Source: Paenibacillus jilunlii
GTDB taxonomy: Bacteria; Bacillota; Bacilli; Paenibacillales; Paenibacillaceae
NCBI RefSeq assembly: GCF_900102965.1
Contig: NZ_FNGM01000008.1
Span: 185,561-249,560, forward strand
Length of the DNA stretch: 64,000 bases
Direction of reading: 5' to 3'
In this document: positions 12,265-22,285 of the stretch, piece by piece
How positions within the stretch are numbered: position 1 is the stretch's first letter
How the letters are laid out: each line of letters starts with the position of its first letter
Translations under genes and position numbers: made by a program
Notes under the pieces: model-generated
Database searches by the model: none
What the model saw: the letters and a program-made list of their open reading frames with translations, nothing else
Told to the model about the DNA's origin: nothing

Positions 12265-12297
12265 CGAACTTATGAAGTTCGTCTTCTTCTTTTTTTG
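12265..12297 (+). terminator. Terminator of the suf operon
   Basis: CGAACTT-ATG-AAGTTCG forms a 7-bp stem followed by TCTTCTTCTTTTTTTG. The ATG in the loop is preceded by an AGGAGG-like sequence, but the frame is too short to be a gene. Confidence 0.75.
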
Positions 12298-12391
12298 AGT
12301 TCGCGTATACATAAAATACCCGTCAGCCTTAAGTGGTGCGGGAATGTTGGAGATTTGGGTAATAACTATTATTCAAATGAGGAGGTATATC

Positions 12392-13084
12392 ATGAAAAAA
12401 ACATTGTATACTACAGCTGCCAGCATTCTTCTGTCCGCCTCAATTCTCGGTGCATGCAGTAACAATGAAACAGCAAACGAGGCAGAACCAACAGCGTCAA
12501 GTGCAGCAACTATGCCTGTTGTCGAAGCTACAGCCACTCCTGAACCTTCTGCTGCTCCCGCAGCCACGGAGGCGCAGGAGTCCGCCAGTCCGAGTCCGGA
12601 CGCTACTGCTCCACAGGCATCCGAACGTCCGAAGACCCAGAAATTCGGTGAACAGGAGGGAGGGGTCTCGGGGCAAGAAGGTACACTAGAACAAGGGGAT
12701 GGATATTCCCTGTATGTCTTTAAGGATTTTACATTAGATGCACAGTCTGGCCGCTTATCCCTCACTCAGGACCCTGCCTATTATGCCGAAATTGAACAAT
12801 TGCCATCCGGTTACGATCTCACTGCCCTGAAGAAACAGGGACAAACTGAACTATCCGCATTTGGTAAGGTTAGCGACCATAGCGGGGAACTGTTCGAACA
12901 TCCTCTGGGTTTTGCAGAATTATATCTGCAGGCTACCGGTGATAAGGGAATAGAAGATTATATGGTGTGGAAGAATAAGGCGGGGGAAGCCTTTCTTTTC
13001 CGGATACACAATTCTAAGGATAAACTGTCGAATAAATTTGCTCCATGGGTAATGGTTTCACTGTCAACGCTTGAAAGGGATTAA
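12392..13084 (+). CDS. Putative lipoprotein (paralogue of the gene at 2582)
   Basis: The 230-residue protein has a signal peptide with lipobox SILGAC and then an Ala/Ser/Pro/Glu-rich linker to about residue 95. A C-terminal domain (GDGYSLYVFKDFTLDAQSGR to the end) aligns with that of the lipoprotein at 2582. It shares GDGYSLYVF, DA.(T/S)GRL, DP.YYAEI..LPS and the final SL. ATGAGGAGG gives the start at 12392. A longer frame to 12344 lacks a ribosome site. The function is unknown. Confidence 0.8.
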   Translation: MKKTLYTTAASILLSASILGACSNNETANEAEPTASSAATMPVVEATATPEPSAAPAATEAQESASPSPDATAPQASERPKTQKFGEQEGGVSGQEGTLEQGDGYSLYVFKDFTLDAQSGRLSLTQDPAYYAEIEQLPSGYDLTALKKQGQTELSAFGKVSDHSGELFEHPLGFAELYLQATGDKGIEDYMVWKNKAGEAFLFRIHNSKDKLSNKFAPWVMVSLSTLERD

Positions 13085-13112
13085 GAGTTGCTGAGGTAAG
13101 GAGAGTACCTAA

Positions 13113-13634
13113 ATGAACGGGAATAACATGATTGTCATAGAGACCCCACGGCTGAACATCAGGAAATACACGGAAGAGGACACCGCTGCTTTATTCGCCA
13201 TTTTGTCAGATCCCATAACGATGGCCTTCTGGCCGGCCCCTTTCAGCTCCAGGCAAACTGAGGAATGGATCGAACGGAATATCCAATCGTATATCACACA
13301 AGGCTTTGGAAGATGGGCAGTTGAATTAAAAGATACGGGCCGGCTTATCGGTGATGCAGGAATCATGAAGTCGGAATTGAACGGCAGCGTGGAAAACGAT
13401 TTGGGGTATATTATTCATTCGAATTACTGGAGACAAGGATACGCCTATGAAGCAGCCAAGAGCATCTTAAGCTATGCCCTTCAGGAACTTGGGTTGGCTC
13501 GGATCTGTATCAATATGCCGGCAGATCATGCCGCCTCTGAAGGGGTGGCCATTAAGCTTGGCTTGAACAAGGAAACAGAATATAGAAACAGGCGCAACCG
13601 TGATATACTGACTTGCTTATACAGCACCTTTTAA
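13113..13634 (+). CDS. GNAT N-acetyltransferase, RimJ/RimL type
   Basis: The 173-residue protein has the RimJ/RimL-like opening IETPRLNIRKYTEEDTAALFAI, the WAVELKDTGRLIGDAGI strand pair and the acetyl-CoA loop DLGYIIHSNYWRQGYAYEAAKS (Q/RxxGxxYEA form). It ends LGLNKETEYRNR. Such enzymes acetylate ribosomal protein N-termini or small amines. The substrate here cannot be told. AAGGAGAG lies eight bases before the ATG at 13113. A second ATG at 13128 is also in frame. Confidence 0.85.
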   Translation: MNGNNMIVIETPRLNIRKYTEEDTAALFAILSDPITMAFWPAPFSSRQTEEWIERNIQSYITQGFGRWAVELKDTGRLIGDAGIMKSELNGSVENDLGYIIHSNYWRQGYAYEAAKSILSYALQELGLARICINMPADHAASEGVAIKLGLNKETEYRNRRNRDILTCLYSTF

Positions 13635-13653
13635 AGTAAATCAAATCCACGAG

Positions 13654-13696
13654 AAGCTGTCCCTTAACAGATTGGTCTGTTGGGGGCAGCTTTTTT
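13654..13696 (+). terminator. Terminator of the GNAT gene
   Basis: AAGCTGTCCC pairs with GGGGCAGCTT around an inner AACAGA-TTGG-TCTGTT stem, followed by TTTTTT. Confidence 0.85.
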
Positions 13697-13992
13697 GCTG
13701 CTTCACGACAATCAAAAAAGAATAAGTATGCAGAATATACAAAAAAAGGTTGGCTGTTGACGATACGAAAATAGACTGAATTTTGGTTAATCTTAATCCA
13801 ATAGTATTTAAGAGGAAATGGGAGCATTTAAAGCTGAAGCCAGCCTTTTCCTGCGGAAGAAGCCTGCATTTATCGGGAATAACCGTGAAAACGGTGATTT
13901 CTCCACTTTGCTGCATTAAAACAGGGGTGATAAACTGCATAAAGTCACTAAAATGGAAGCGCTAAAAATCTAACGCTTTAAGGAGGAGAGAT
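13697..13992. other. Intergenic stretch before the ABC exporter
   Basis: No gene is evident. Just before the exporter gene an inverted repeat AAGCG-N12-CGCTT (13957-13978) overlaps the likely leader and could be an operator. I found no convincing -35/-10 pair. Confidence 0.3.
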
Positions 13993-15762
13993 ATGGATGT
14001 TCTCAGGCAACTGCGGGGCTTTTACCGGGAGAAGCTGCATTATCTGATTCTGTCGATTTTTTGTTTGGCCGCCGCAACTGCAGTGGGGCTTATTACCCCC
14101 AATTTGTTAAGACGTTTGATTGATGAGGTTATTGTTCCCCTGAAGTTTACTGAGGTGCCCGTACTTGCTATCAGCGTATTGGCGGTAGTGTTCGTCAAAG
14201 CCTGCCTGCAGTTCGCCCATGGATTTTTTGGAGGACGGCTGGGCAACTTTCTGGCCTACCGGCTGCGCAATGCCTGCTATGAGAAGCTGCAATTCCTGTC
14301 TTTCCGCTATTATGATACTGCAAAGACAGGCGACCTGATGTCCCGGTTGACCGGGGACCTTGAGGCGATCCGGCTGTTCATCGGTTTCGGATTTGCCCAA
14401 CTGCTGAATGTGTTTTTTATGGTATTGTTCGGCTCTATTATGATGTTCACGATCAATTGGCAGCTAACGCTGATCACGCTGATCACTATGCCGTTTCTGG
14501 CTGCGGTCGCATTCAGATTCGAATCCAAGATTCATCCGGCCTTTCAGGAGATGCGGCTTGCGCTAAGCTCTCTGACAACGGCTGTCCAGGAGAATGTCAC
14601 CGGTGTGCGGACCGTCAAATCGTTTGCCAGAGAGGCTTACGAGGTAGAGAAGTTCTCGCACCGTAATGAACGCTATAAGGATAATCAGATTTTTGCCGCA
14701 GAGCTGTGGAGCAAGTTTTTCCCGGTGATGGAGCTGTTGGCTTCGGTCAGTGTGGCGATCTTGCTCGGGGTTGGCGGAACACTCGTGATCAAGGGGCATA
14801 TGTCGCTTGGTGAGCTTGTAGCCTTTTTCAGCTTAATCTGGTATATTATCGGCCCTGTATGGGGCCTTGGCTTCCATATCAACAACTATACGCAATCCAA
14901 AGCTTCCGGAGAACGCGTGCTTGAAGTGCTTAACCAGCACATCGATGTGAAGGATAAAGAGAATGCCCGTGAGCTGGCGGCTGCTGAAGTGCAGGGTGAG
15001 GTTGTTTTTGATCATGTGACGTTTGCCTACGGCAACAAAATGCCTGCGGTCAAGGATATTCATTTCAGCGCCAAACCGGGGGCGGTCATTGGGTTCCTCG
15101 GCGGGACCGGCTCCGGGAAATCGACCATTATTCAGTTGATGATGCGGGCATACGATGTGAACAAAGGCAGTATCCGGCTGGATGGGGTGGACATCCGCGA
15201 ATATAATGTCCGCAGCCTGCGGTCGCAGATTGCCACGGTGTTCCAGGAAACGTTCCTGTTCTCCTCTTCCATCCGCAATAATATTTCGTACGGCTTGAAG
15301 AATGTGAATATGGAGGAGATTATCCGCGCCGCCAAGCTTGCCAAAGCCCATGATTTCATTATGGAAATGCCGGAAGGATATGATACTGTGGTTGGCGAGC
15401 GGGGGATGGGGCTCTCAGGCGGCCAGAAGCAGCGTATTGCCATTGCCAGAGCGCTCCTGAAGAATCCGCGGATTCTGATTCTCGATGATGCGACCAGTGC
15501 CGTCGATATGGAGACAGAGCATGAGATCCAGGCCGGGTTCCAGGAGGTTATGCGCGGGCGGACCACCCTGATTATTGCCCACCGGATATCCTCGCTGCGG
15601 CATGCTGATCAGATTATTGTCATGAATGAGGGGAATATGGTTCAGCAGGGCACCCACCAGGAGCTGATCGGGGTTCCGGGTCCTTACCAGGATGTCTACC
15701 GGATTCAATACGCCGATTATCTCGCCAGGGACAATGGAAGAGGGGCAGGTGATCCGGCATGA
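13993..15762 (+). CDS. Heterodimeric ABC exporter subunit, with degenerate Walker B
   Basis: The 589-residue protein has an N-terminal six-helix exporter domain (about residues 1-310) and a C-terminal nucleotide-binding domain. Walker A is GGTGSGKST, the Q-loop is VFQETFLFSSSI and the signature LSGGQKQRIA is canonical. Walker B is ILILDDATSAVD, with Asp where the catalytic Glu should be. The switch His is in IIAHRIS. It overlaps the next gene by four bases. This pair resembles the YfiB/YfiC and BmrC/BmrD multidrug exporters. The substrate is not evident. AAGGAGGAG precedes the ATG. Confidence 0.93.
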   Translation: MDVLRQLRGFYREKLHYLILSIFCLAAATAVGLITPNLLRRLIDEVIVPLKFTEVPVLAISVLAVVFVKACLQFAHGFFGGRLGNFLAYRLRNACYEKLQFLSFRYYDTAKTGDLMSRLTGDLEAIRLFIGFGFAQLLNVFFMVLFGSIMMFTINWQLTLITLITMPFLAAVAFRFESKIHPAFQEMRLALSSLTTAVQENVTGVRTVKSFAREAYEVEKFSHRNERYKDNQIFAAELWSKFFPVMELLASVSVAILLGVGGTLVIKGHMSLGELVAFFSLIWYIIGPVWGLGFHINNYTQSKASGERVLEVLNQHIDVKDKENARELAAAEVQGEVVFDHVTFAYGNKMPAVKDIHFSAKPGAVIGFLGGTGSGKSTIIQLMMRAYDVNKGSIRLDGVDIREYNVRSLRSQIATVFQETFLFSSSIRNNISYGLKNVNMEEIIRAAKLAKAHDFIMEMPEGYDTVVGERGMGLSGGQKQRIAIARALLKNPRILILDDATSAVDMETEHEIQAGFQEVMRGRTTLIIAHRISSLRHADQIIVMNEGNMVQQGTHQELIGVPGPYQDVYRIQYADYLARDNGRGAGDPA

Positions 15763-17618
15763 AGCTTGAAGCAAACCAAGGGAATTCCGCAAAAATAAAG
15801 CAAAATACTGCCCGGGAGCAGACCCTGGAGGAACGGTTCGTATACAAAGACGATGATGTCATCGACAAGGCATTTGACTGGAAGCAGTTCACCCGGCTGT
15901 TCAGTTATATGAAGCCTTACGCACGGCAGATGCTGCCGCTTGTGTTGGTCATGATGATCCTCGGCACCGTTACGAAGCTGACCGTCCCTTACCTGACGAG
16001 TATGGCCATCGACAAGGCGATTGCTCCCAAGTCGGGGAATCCCAGTCTGACACTGCTGTACACTTTAACTGCCGCTGTGATTGTGCTCTATCTGATCCAA
16101 TGGATCGCCGGGGTCTACCGGATCAAATATACGAATGTAATCGGACAGCGGGTGATCTATGATTTGCGCTCGGACCTGTTCCGGCATATTCAGAAGCTTT
16201 CTTTCAATTTCTTCGATAAACGTCCGGCGGGTTCAGTGCTGGTGCGGGTTACCAATGATATCAACTCCCTGCAGGACCTGTTCACGAACGGGGTCGTCAA
16301 CTTGATGATCGATTGTGTGCAGCTGCTCGGAATCATGGTGATTCTGCTGCTGATCAACTGGAAGCTGGGACTTGCAGTGATGATCACCGTACCTATTATG
16401 TTTTTTGTCTCCACCAAGCTGCGCCAGAAGATCCGGATAGCCTGGCAGGATGTGCGGATGAAGAACTCGCGGATTAACTCCCATCTGAATGAGTCGATTC
16501 AGGGGATTCGGGTCACTCAGGCGTATACCCAGGAAAAGGAAAATATGAACTATTTCGACGCCATGAATATGGATAGCCGGAAATCCTGGAACAGAGCTTC
16601 GGCAATGAACCAGGCGTTTGGCCCGATTATTGAAATTACAGGCGGCTTCGGCACGATGATCCTGTTCTGGTTCGGGGCTTATCTGATCCAGACGGGTGAC
16701 CTTACGGTAGGGTTCCTGGTGGCGTTCAGCACCTATGTCAGCAACTTCTGGGACCCGATCAACCGGCTCGGGCAGATGTATAACCAGCTGCTGGTGGCGA
16801 TGGCTTCTTCGGAGCGGATCTTTGAATATCTGGATGAACAGCCTGCTGTTCAAGATAATCCGGGGGCAACACCGCTGCCGAAGATTAAGGGCGACATTAA
16901 ATTCAACAAAGTAGTGTTCGAATATGAAAAAGGCCGGGCGGCACTAAAAGGCATCGATCTCGATGTTAAAGCAGGCCAGTCCATCGCTCTTGTCGGACAT
17001 ACCGGCTCCGGCAAAAGCACCATCATTAACCTGATCGGCCGGTTCTATGATATCAAAAGCGGCAGCATCACCATCGACGGCAAGGATACACGGGAAGTGA
17101 CGCTGCAAAGTCTGCGCGAGCAGATCGGGATCGTGCTGCAGGATACCTTTATTTTCTCAGGGACAATCCGGGACAATATCCGCTTTGGGCGGCTGGATGC
17201 GACGGATCAGGAGGTCGAGGAGGCAGCCAAGGCCGTGGATGCGCATGATTTCATCAGCAAGCTGCCCGGAGGCTACGAGACCGAGGTCGAGGAACGCGGC
17301 AGTGCGCTCTCTATGGGACAACGCCAATTGCTGTCCTTTGCCCGGGCGCTGCTGGCCAATCCGCGGATTCTGATCCTGGATGAAGCGACAGCAAGCATTG
17401 ACACCGAAACGGAGATCAAGATCCAGGAGGCGCTGAAGATTCTGCTCCAGGGCCGGACCTCCTTCATTGTCGCCCACCGGCTGTCAACCATCCGCCATGC
17501 GGATAAGATTGTTGTACTTGATCACGGCGAGATCAAGGAAGAAGGAACCCATGCCGAGCTTACGGCGCATGATGGCATCTATAACGGCTTGATCGAAGCG
17601 CAATTCCGCTTCCTGTAG
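15759..17618 (+). CDS. Heterodimeric ABC exporter subunit, catalytic Glu present but degenerate signature
   Basis: The 619-residue partner of the preceding protein has about 35 extra N-terminal residues, then six membrane helices and an ATPase domain. Walker A is GHTGSGKST, Walker B ILILDEATASID keeps the catalytic Glu, and the signature is LSMGQ in place of LSGGQ. The switch His is in IVAHRLS. Its degenerate signature faces the degenerate Walker B of the partner. The dimer therefore has one canonical and one non-hydrolysing site, as in BmrCD and TM287/288. Confidence 0.93.
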   Translation: MKLEANQGNSAKIKQNTAREQTLEERFVYKDDDVIDKAFDWKQFTRLFSYMKPYARQMLPLVLVMMILGTVTKLTVPYLTSMAIDKAIAPKSGNPSLTLLYTLTAAVIVLYLIQWIAGVYRIKYTNVIGQRVIYDLRSDLFRHIQKLSFNFFDKRPAGSVLVRVTNDINSLQDLFTNGVVNLMIDCVQLLGIMVILLLINWKLGLAVMITVPIMFFVSTKLRQKIRIAWQDVRMKNSRINSHLNESIQGIRVTQAYTQEKENMNYFDAMNMDSRKSWNRASAMNQAFGPIIEITGGFGTMILFWFGAYLIQTGDLTVGFLVAFSTYVSNFWDPINRLGQMYNQLLVAMASSERIFEYLDEQPAVQDNPGATPLPKIKGDIKFNKVVFEYEKGRAALKGIDLDVKAGQSIALVGHTGSGKSTIINLIGRFYDIKSGSITIDGKDTREVTLQSLREQIGIVLQDTFIFSGTIRDNIRFGRLDATDQEVEEAAKAVDAHDFISKLPGGYETEVEERGSALSMGQRQLLSFARALLANPRILILDEATASIDTETEIKIQEALKILLQGRTSFIVAHRLSTIRHADKIVVLDHGEIKEEGTHAELTAHDGIYNGLIEAQFRFL

Positions 17619-17629
17619 CCTAGAACAGC

Positions 17630-17676
17630 AGCAGCCCTTTCCGGCACGTTCAAGTGTGGGAGGGGCTGCTTTGTTT
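17630..17676 (+). terminator. Terminator of the ABC exporter operon
   Basis: AGCAGCCC and GGGCTGCT are separated by 25 bases with further partial pairing, then TTGTTTT. Confidence 0.65.
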
Positions 17677-17763
17677 TAATGATGGAGAACACGATGCCCC
17701 ATAGAAGGCTCTTCTCTGAAACTTCACCGTCGGAAGTGCCGCTTAAAGAGAGCGGCAGGGGTG

Positions 17764-17951
17764 TCTATTGCACTTTGTACAGCAGATTACCCCATAATCC
17801 ATCAAAAAAATAGAATCTATTGTATTTAATACAGCAGAATCCCGCGGAAAAGAAGCTTTGGATGCGAAATTCAGAAATCTGTTGCACCAAATACAGCAGA
17901 ATGCGATTTATCACAAAAGGAAGAGCTTTCTATTGCATAAAGTGCAATCAC
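17764..17951. repeat. Four copies of a 23-bp intergenic repeat with an internal palindrome
   Basis: The copies start at 17764, 17816, 17878 and 17929, spaced 52, 62 and 51 bases. All follow TCTRTTGYA-N5-TRCARNNNN, and the first three end TACAGCAGA. Each centre is an inverted repeat, TTGYA-N5-TRCAR. No gene lies in 17677-18098. Similar intergenic repeats occur in Paenibacillus genomes from memory, which I cannot verify here. Confidence 0.6.
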
Positions 17952-18098
17952 TCCAAAAATCTCTTCAGAGTAATCTGACATCTGGCATCATCTGGCATCG
18001 GACATCGGGCTACTGGGTAATAACACTACAGTTTCTCCTTAGCGGCTAACTCTTCTATAGGTCTACCTACTATAGCACAGCCGCTGCTGAGTCTGCGG

Positions 18099-18347
18099 TT
18101 ACTTGCGCCGCCTGCCCGCTCTGCCGGTCACGCGGACTTCGTACATTTGCGCGCTGATCTCCTGCTGCCACTGGGCATCATCTGTATCTGCGGCCAGCCT
18201 TGCCTCATTGCTCAGCCGCGCCATTTCCCAGCAGTACATGGCGTTCGCCTGCAGACAATGCCGCTGCTCGGTTTCTTCATCGCTTGTCAGTAGACGCTGA
18301 CAGCTTAAGGTGTACAGTTCCGCAAGCCGCTGATGAATGCCTAGCAT
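18099..18347 (-). CDS. Small hypothetical protein
   Basis: The 82-residue protein begins MLGIHQRLAELYTLSCQRLL and is mostly helical, with NAMYCWEMARLSNEARLA in the middle and a basic tail (GRAGRRRK). It resembles small proteins common in Paenibacillus (DUF7667-like, moderate certainty). GGAGGG lies before the ATG at 18347. A longer frame to 18401 has no ribosome site. No function is known. Confidence 0.7.
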   Translation of the reverse strand: MLGIHQRLAELYTLSCQRLLTSDEETEQRHCLQANAMYCWEMARLSNEARLAADTDDAQWQQEISAQMYEVRVTGRAGRRRK

Positions 18348-18619
18348 ATTTTCCCTCCTGAAATTTTTATGAGCATAAGCAGCTTGAACAGCATCGTACA
18401 AAACTGGCTTTGAAAGCGTCCGCTTAGTTTGTTAGGATATCTTTAGTGGTACGGCATCGTACAAACTCACATCGTATGCACCCGGATACCCTCTGCTGTT
18501 ATCAGCCTCGCCACAGAAATAATGATCCAAACCCGGGCGCCATACCTGATATGAAATTTTTATAAAACAAATAGAATACGCAGTTAAAAGCTTGATGTGG
18601 ATCATCCACACTGGCCCCT

Positions 18620-18940
18620 GTGTTCGGGGTCACCGGACCAACGATTTACGGAGTTACCCTGAAGCAGCGGCAGAGGAGACAAGAGCCGAGCCGTCTGTGA
18701 TACAGGGGTTACTCAAATCGATAAAGAACAAATCGCAAATCCGCTGGCGGGAGTGCTGGTGCCGCTGGAAAGTCTGCCGGACGAAGCTTTTGCCTCAGGG
18801 GCCATGGGAAAAGGGATTGTGATTGAGCCCTCGTCCGGGATGCTGACCTCGCCTGTAAACGGAACAGTTATCTGGATGTCCTGAAGAATACAGGTACAGA
18901 AGTAAGTAATGGCGAGCTTTTGCTAACACTAATCCACTAG
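18620..18940 (+). pseudogene. bglP: Remnant of a beta-glucoside PTS permease (EIIC end plus EIIA)
   Basis: Starting at 18620 one frame reads VFGVTGPTIYGVTLKQR, which is the EIIC signature G(I/V)TEPAIYGVTL of BglP-type permeases. After a frameshift an EIIA start appears (QIANPLAGVLVPLESLPDEA, then FASGAMGKGIVIEPSSG and SPVNGTV). A second break leads to KNTGTEVSNGELLLTL and a stop at 18940. The EIIA active-site His regions are missing, as are EIIB and most of EIIC. The remnant directly precedes the GH1 gene, as bglP precedes bglA or bglH in intact operons. Confidence 0.75.
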
Positions 18941-18958
18941 AGGCTTAAGAGACAATAA

Positions 18959-20443
<1,485 letters not shown>

Positions 20444-20527
20444 GAGGAGCCTGGAAGCGGCTGTGGCTGAGCTGTAGCTGTGACGGATAGCGGTTTAGTG
20501 CGCAATGTGCAGAAACCAGCTGAAGAT

Positions 20528-20575
20528 AAAAACAGGAGATTTCCAAACCGTCCGGTGAGGGAGTCTCCTGTTTTT
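20528..20575 (+). terminator. Terminator of bglA
   Basis: AAAAACAGGAGA and TCTCCTGTTTTT form a 12-bp perfect stem around a 24-base loop and end in a T run. Confidence 0.85.
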
Positions 20576-20758
20576 CTTGTTTTGTAGAAGATTAGGATTG
20601 CCTTCTGTTGTGGAAGGTGCGAGTGTTTTGGACCTGCGTGTCTGCTGTGCAGGAGGGACCCCGGACTCAGAGGTCAAAAGGGTAGCGCGTGGGGAACTGC
20701 AGGAAGTGAAGTGGAATTAGTTCACTTAATATAGATGAAAACGTACTCTGCGGAGGGT

Positions 20759-20853
20759 TTAGTGGGAAAAAGTAGACTTAATTGAAGCGAATTCACCTAA
20801 AACGACCTAAAACGGTGGAAGTCGGTCGAATTAGTTATCCTTTTTCCCACTAA
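20759..20853. repeat. 95-bp element with 14-bp terminal inverted repeats
   Basis: TTAGTGGGAAAAAG at 20759-20772 is mirrored exactly by CTTTTTCCCACTAA at 20840-20853. The inside carries two direct copies of ACCTAAAACG. Related pieces lie outside it (CACTTTTTCCACTTGAG from 20889, and CCCACTAAAACC plus TACTTTTTCACTTAG at 3588-3650). No ORF is present. The surrounding gap 20576-21156 holds no gene. Confidence 0.5.
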
Positions 20854-21040
20854 GGCTTGCTGGGAAGCGAAATGGAGTAATCAAAGTTCACTTTTTCCAC
20901 TTGAGCTTACAGCCAGGCCGGATAATTGAACACATACTTTGCAAATCCAGCTCACAATTGGATTCGTCCACACACGCGCATGCGTTAACCCAAGCCCCCC
21001 CGTGGAGGAACTCCCGGGGGCCAACTGCCACAGTAAAGCT

Positions 21041-21082
21041 TTGAAGCTCCCGCCCTTTGCGAGGCAAAGCAGGGAGCTTCAA
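21041..21082. terminator. Strong hairpin downstream of the HD-GYP gene
   Basis: TTGAAGCTCCC pairs with GGGAGCTTCAA and an inner CTTTGC-GAG-GCAAAG stem continues it. It lies 75 bases past the stop of the minus-strand gene at 21157. There is no T tract, so its role as terminator is inferred. Confidence 0.45.
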
Positions 21083-21156
21083 GGCGGGCTTAACGCGCCG
21101 AAGATTCCTTCCGTCCACCTTAGCCGCAGTGTTCCGCCAAGCTTCCGGGTGTCGTT

Positions 21157-22197
21157 TTACTCCATATAAATCTCAACCACTGCAATCTTGCGTTCGCGGG
21201 CCAAATCCAGAAATTTGCCTTCAATCTGTACGAGCGGCCGGAAGACGTCCAGCGGATTGTTCATGATTATCACGCCCACGTCACCAGTACTGAGCAGCAC
21301 GCGTTTTCCAATGAAATTGGGCATCAGATGCTGGATGAAGGCCTGTACCGGCTTGCCGTTCAGCTTGCCGAAGCTAAGTGAGTTAATCTCACGCAATACA
21401 GAGATCAGCTCCTGCTTGGATTGGTAGATCCGCTTAGAGGTCATGGCGCTATATATGTCGGCCACGGCAGCAATCTGGGAATAGGGGTGTATATCATCCT
21501 TGGTCAGGTTATGCGGGTACCCGGAACCGTCTTCACGTTCATGATGCTGAAGTGCCACCAGGGCGGTGTAGGGGTCATCCATGGAATTGCGGATAATTTC
21601 ATAGCCATAAATCGTATGTAATTTCACTTCGTCAAATTCGGCGGCAGTGAGTTTGCCCGGCTTGTTCAGAAGATCAGGGGAAATCCGGCATTTGCCGATA
21701 TCAATCAAATAGCCGGCCCGGCCGATTTCGTAACACTCCTTCTTGGAATATCCAAGCCAGGTTGCTATATAATAAGAAAGCATGCCCACTTGCAGGGAAT
21801 GGTTGTATGTATAATTATCCTCCCGGTCAAGCAGAAGCAGTAATGAAACCACATCCTTGTGTTTGTCCAGGGAATCCAGCGAGGGCTGAAGAATGTCATC
21901 CACAACGGCCTGGTTGAAGCTGCCCTTCGTCAACGCTTCCATATATACCGATTCAAAACCGTCAATCATGGTATCGAAATTTCTGGAAGCGGACTGAATG
22001 ACGGAAGATCTGCCTGAAGGCGCAGGTTCCTCCTGGAGGACTTCGATATCAACATAATCTACTCCGTGCTGCATCAGCTTAGCGATCTCTTCGATTTGAA
22101 GCTGTGACCCTTTGGGTAATACATGAAGCCCTCTTGAGTTAAAGGTATCCATCTTCAGGTAATCACCCGGTTTCAGATCCGTTACGTGTACTCTCAA
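21157..22197 (-). CDS. HD-GYP-type protein lacking the HD histidine
   Basis: The 346-residue protein resembles bacterial HD-GYP phosphodiesterases that degrade cyclic di-GMP. A short N-terminal domain (residues 1-60) starts MRVHVTDLKPGDYL. The HD-GYP domain keeps the first His (YNHSLQVG), ALQHHERE and DGSGYP. The core HD pair, however, reads YLIDIGK where the family has LLHDIGK, so a metal-binding His is replaced by Ile. The enzyme may be inactive and act as a sensor or partner. A canonical paralogue lies at 25582. Both share the N-terminal domain and a small C-terminal beta domain (STGDVGVIIMNNP). Confidence 0.9.
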   Translation of the reverse strand: MRVHVTDLKPGDYLKMDTFNSRGLHVLPKGSQLQIEEIAKLMQHGVDYVDIEVLQEEPAPSGRSSVIQSASRNFDTMIDGFESVYMEALTKGSFNQAVVDDILQPSLDSLDKHKDVVSLLLLLDREDNYTYNHSLQVGMLSYYIATWLGYSKKECYEIGRAGYLIDIGKCRISPDLLNKPGKLTAAEFDEVKLHTIYGYEIIRNSMDDPYTALVALQHHEREDGSGYPHNLTKDDIHPYSQIAAVADIYSAMTSKRIYQSKQELISVLREINSLSFGKLNGKPVQAFIQHLMPNFIGKRVLLSTGDVGVIIMNNPLDVFRPLVQIEGKFLDLARERKIAVVEIYME

Positions 22198-22285
22198 TGA
22201 CTATGCCACCTTACATTAGCGATTTTTTCCAGCATAGCAACAAAGCAGGAATTATTCAATGGTTTGTAATGTGAACGGGCAAAGC

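Noticed and set aside
18391..18480. GCATCGTACAAA direct repeat near the DUF7667-like gene
   Set aside because: Only two short copies 70 bases apart without symmetry; too little to call an element.
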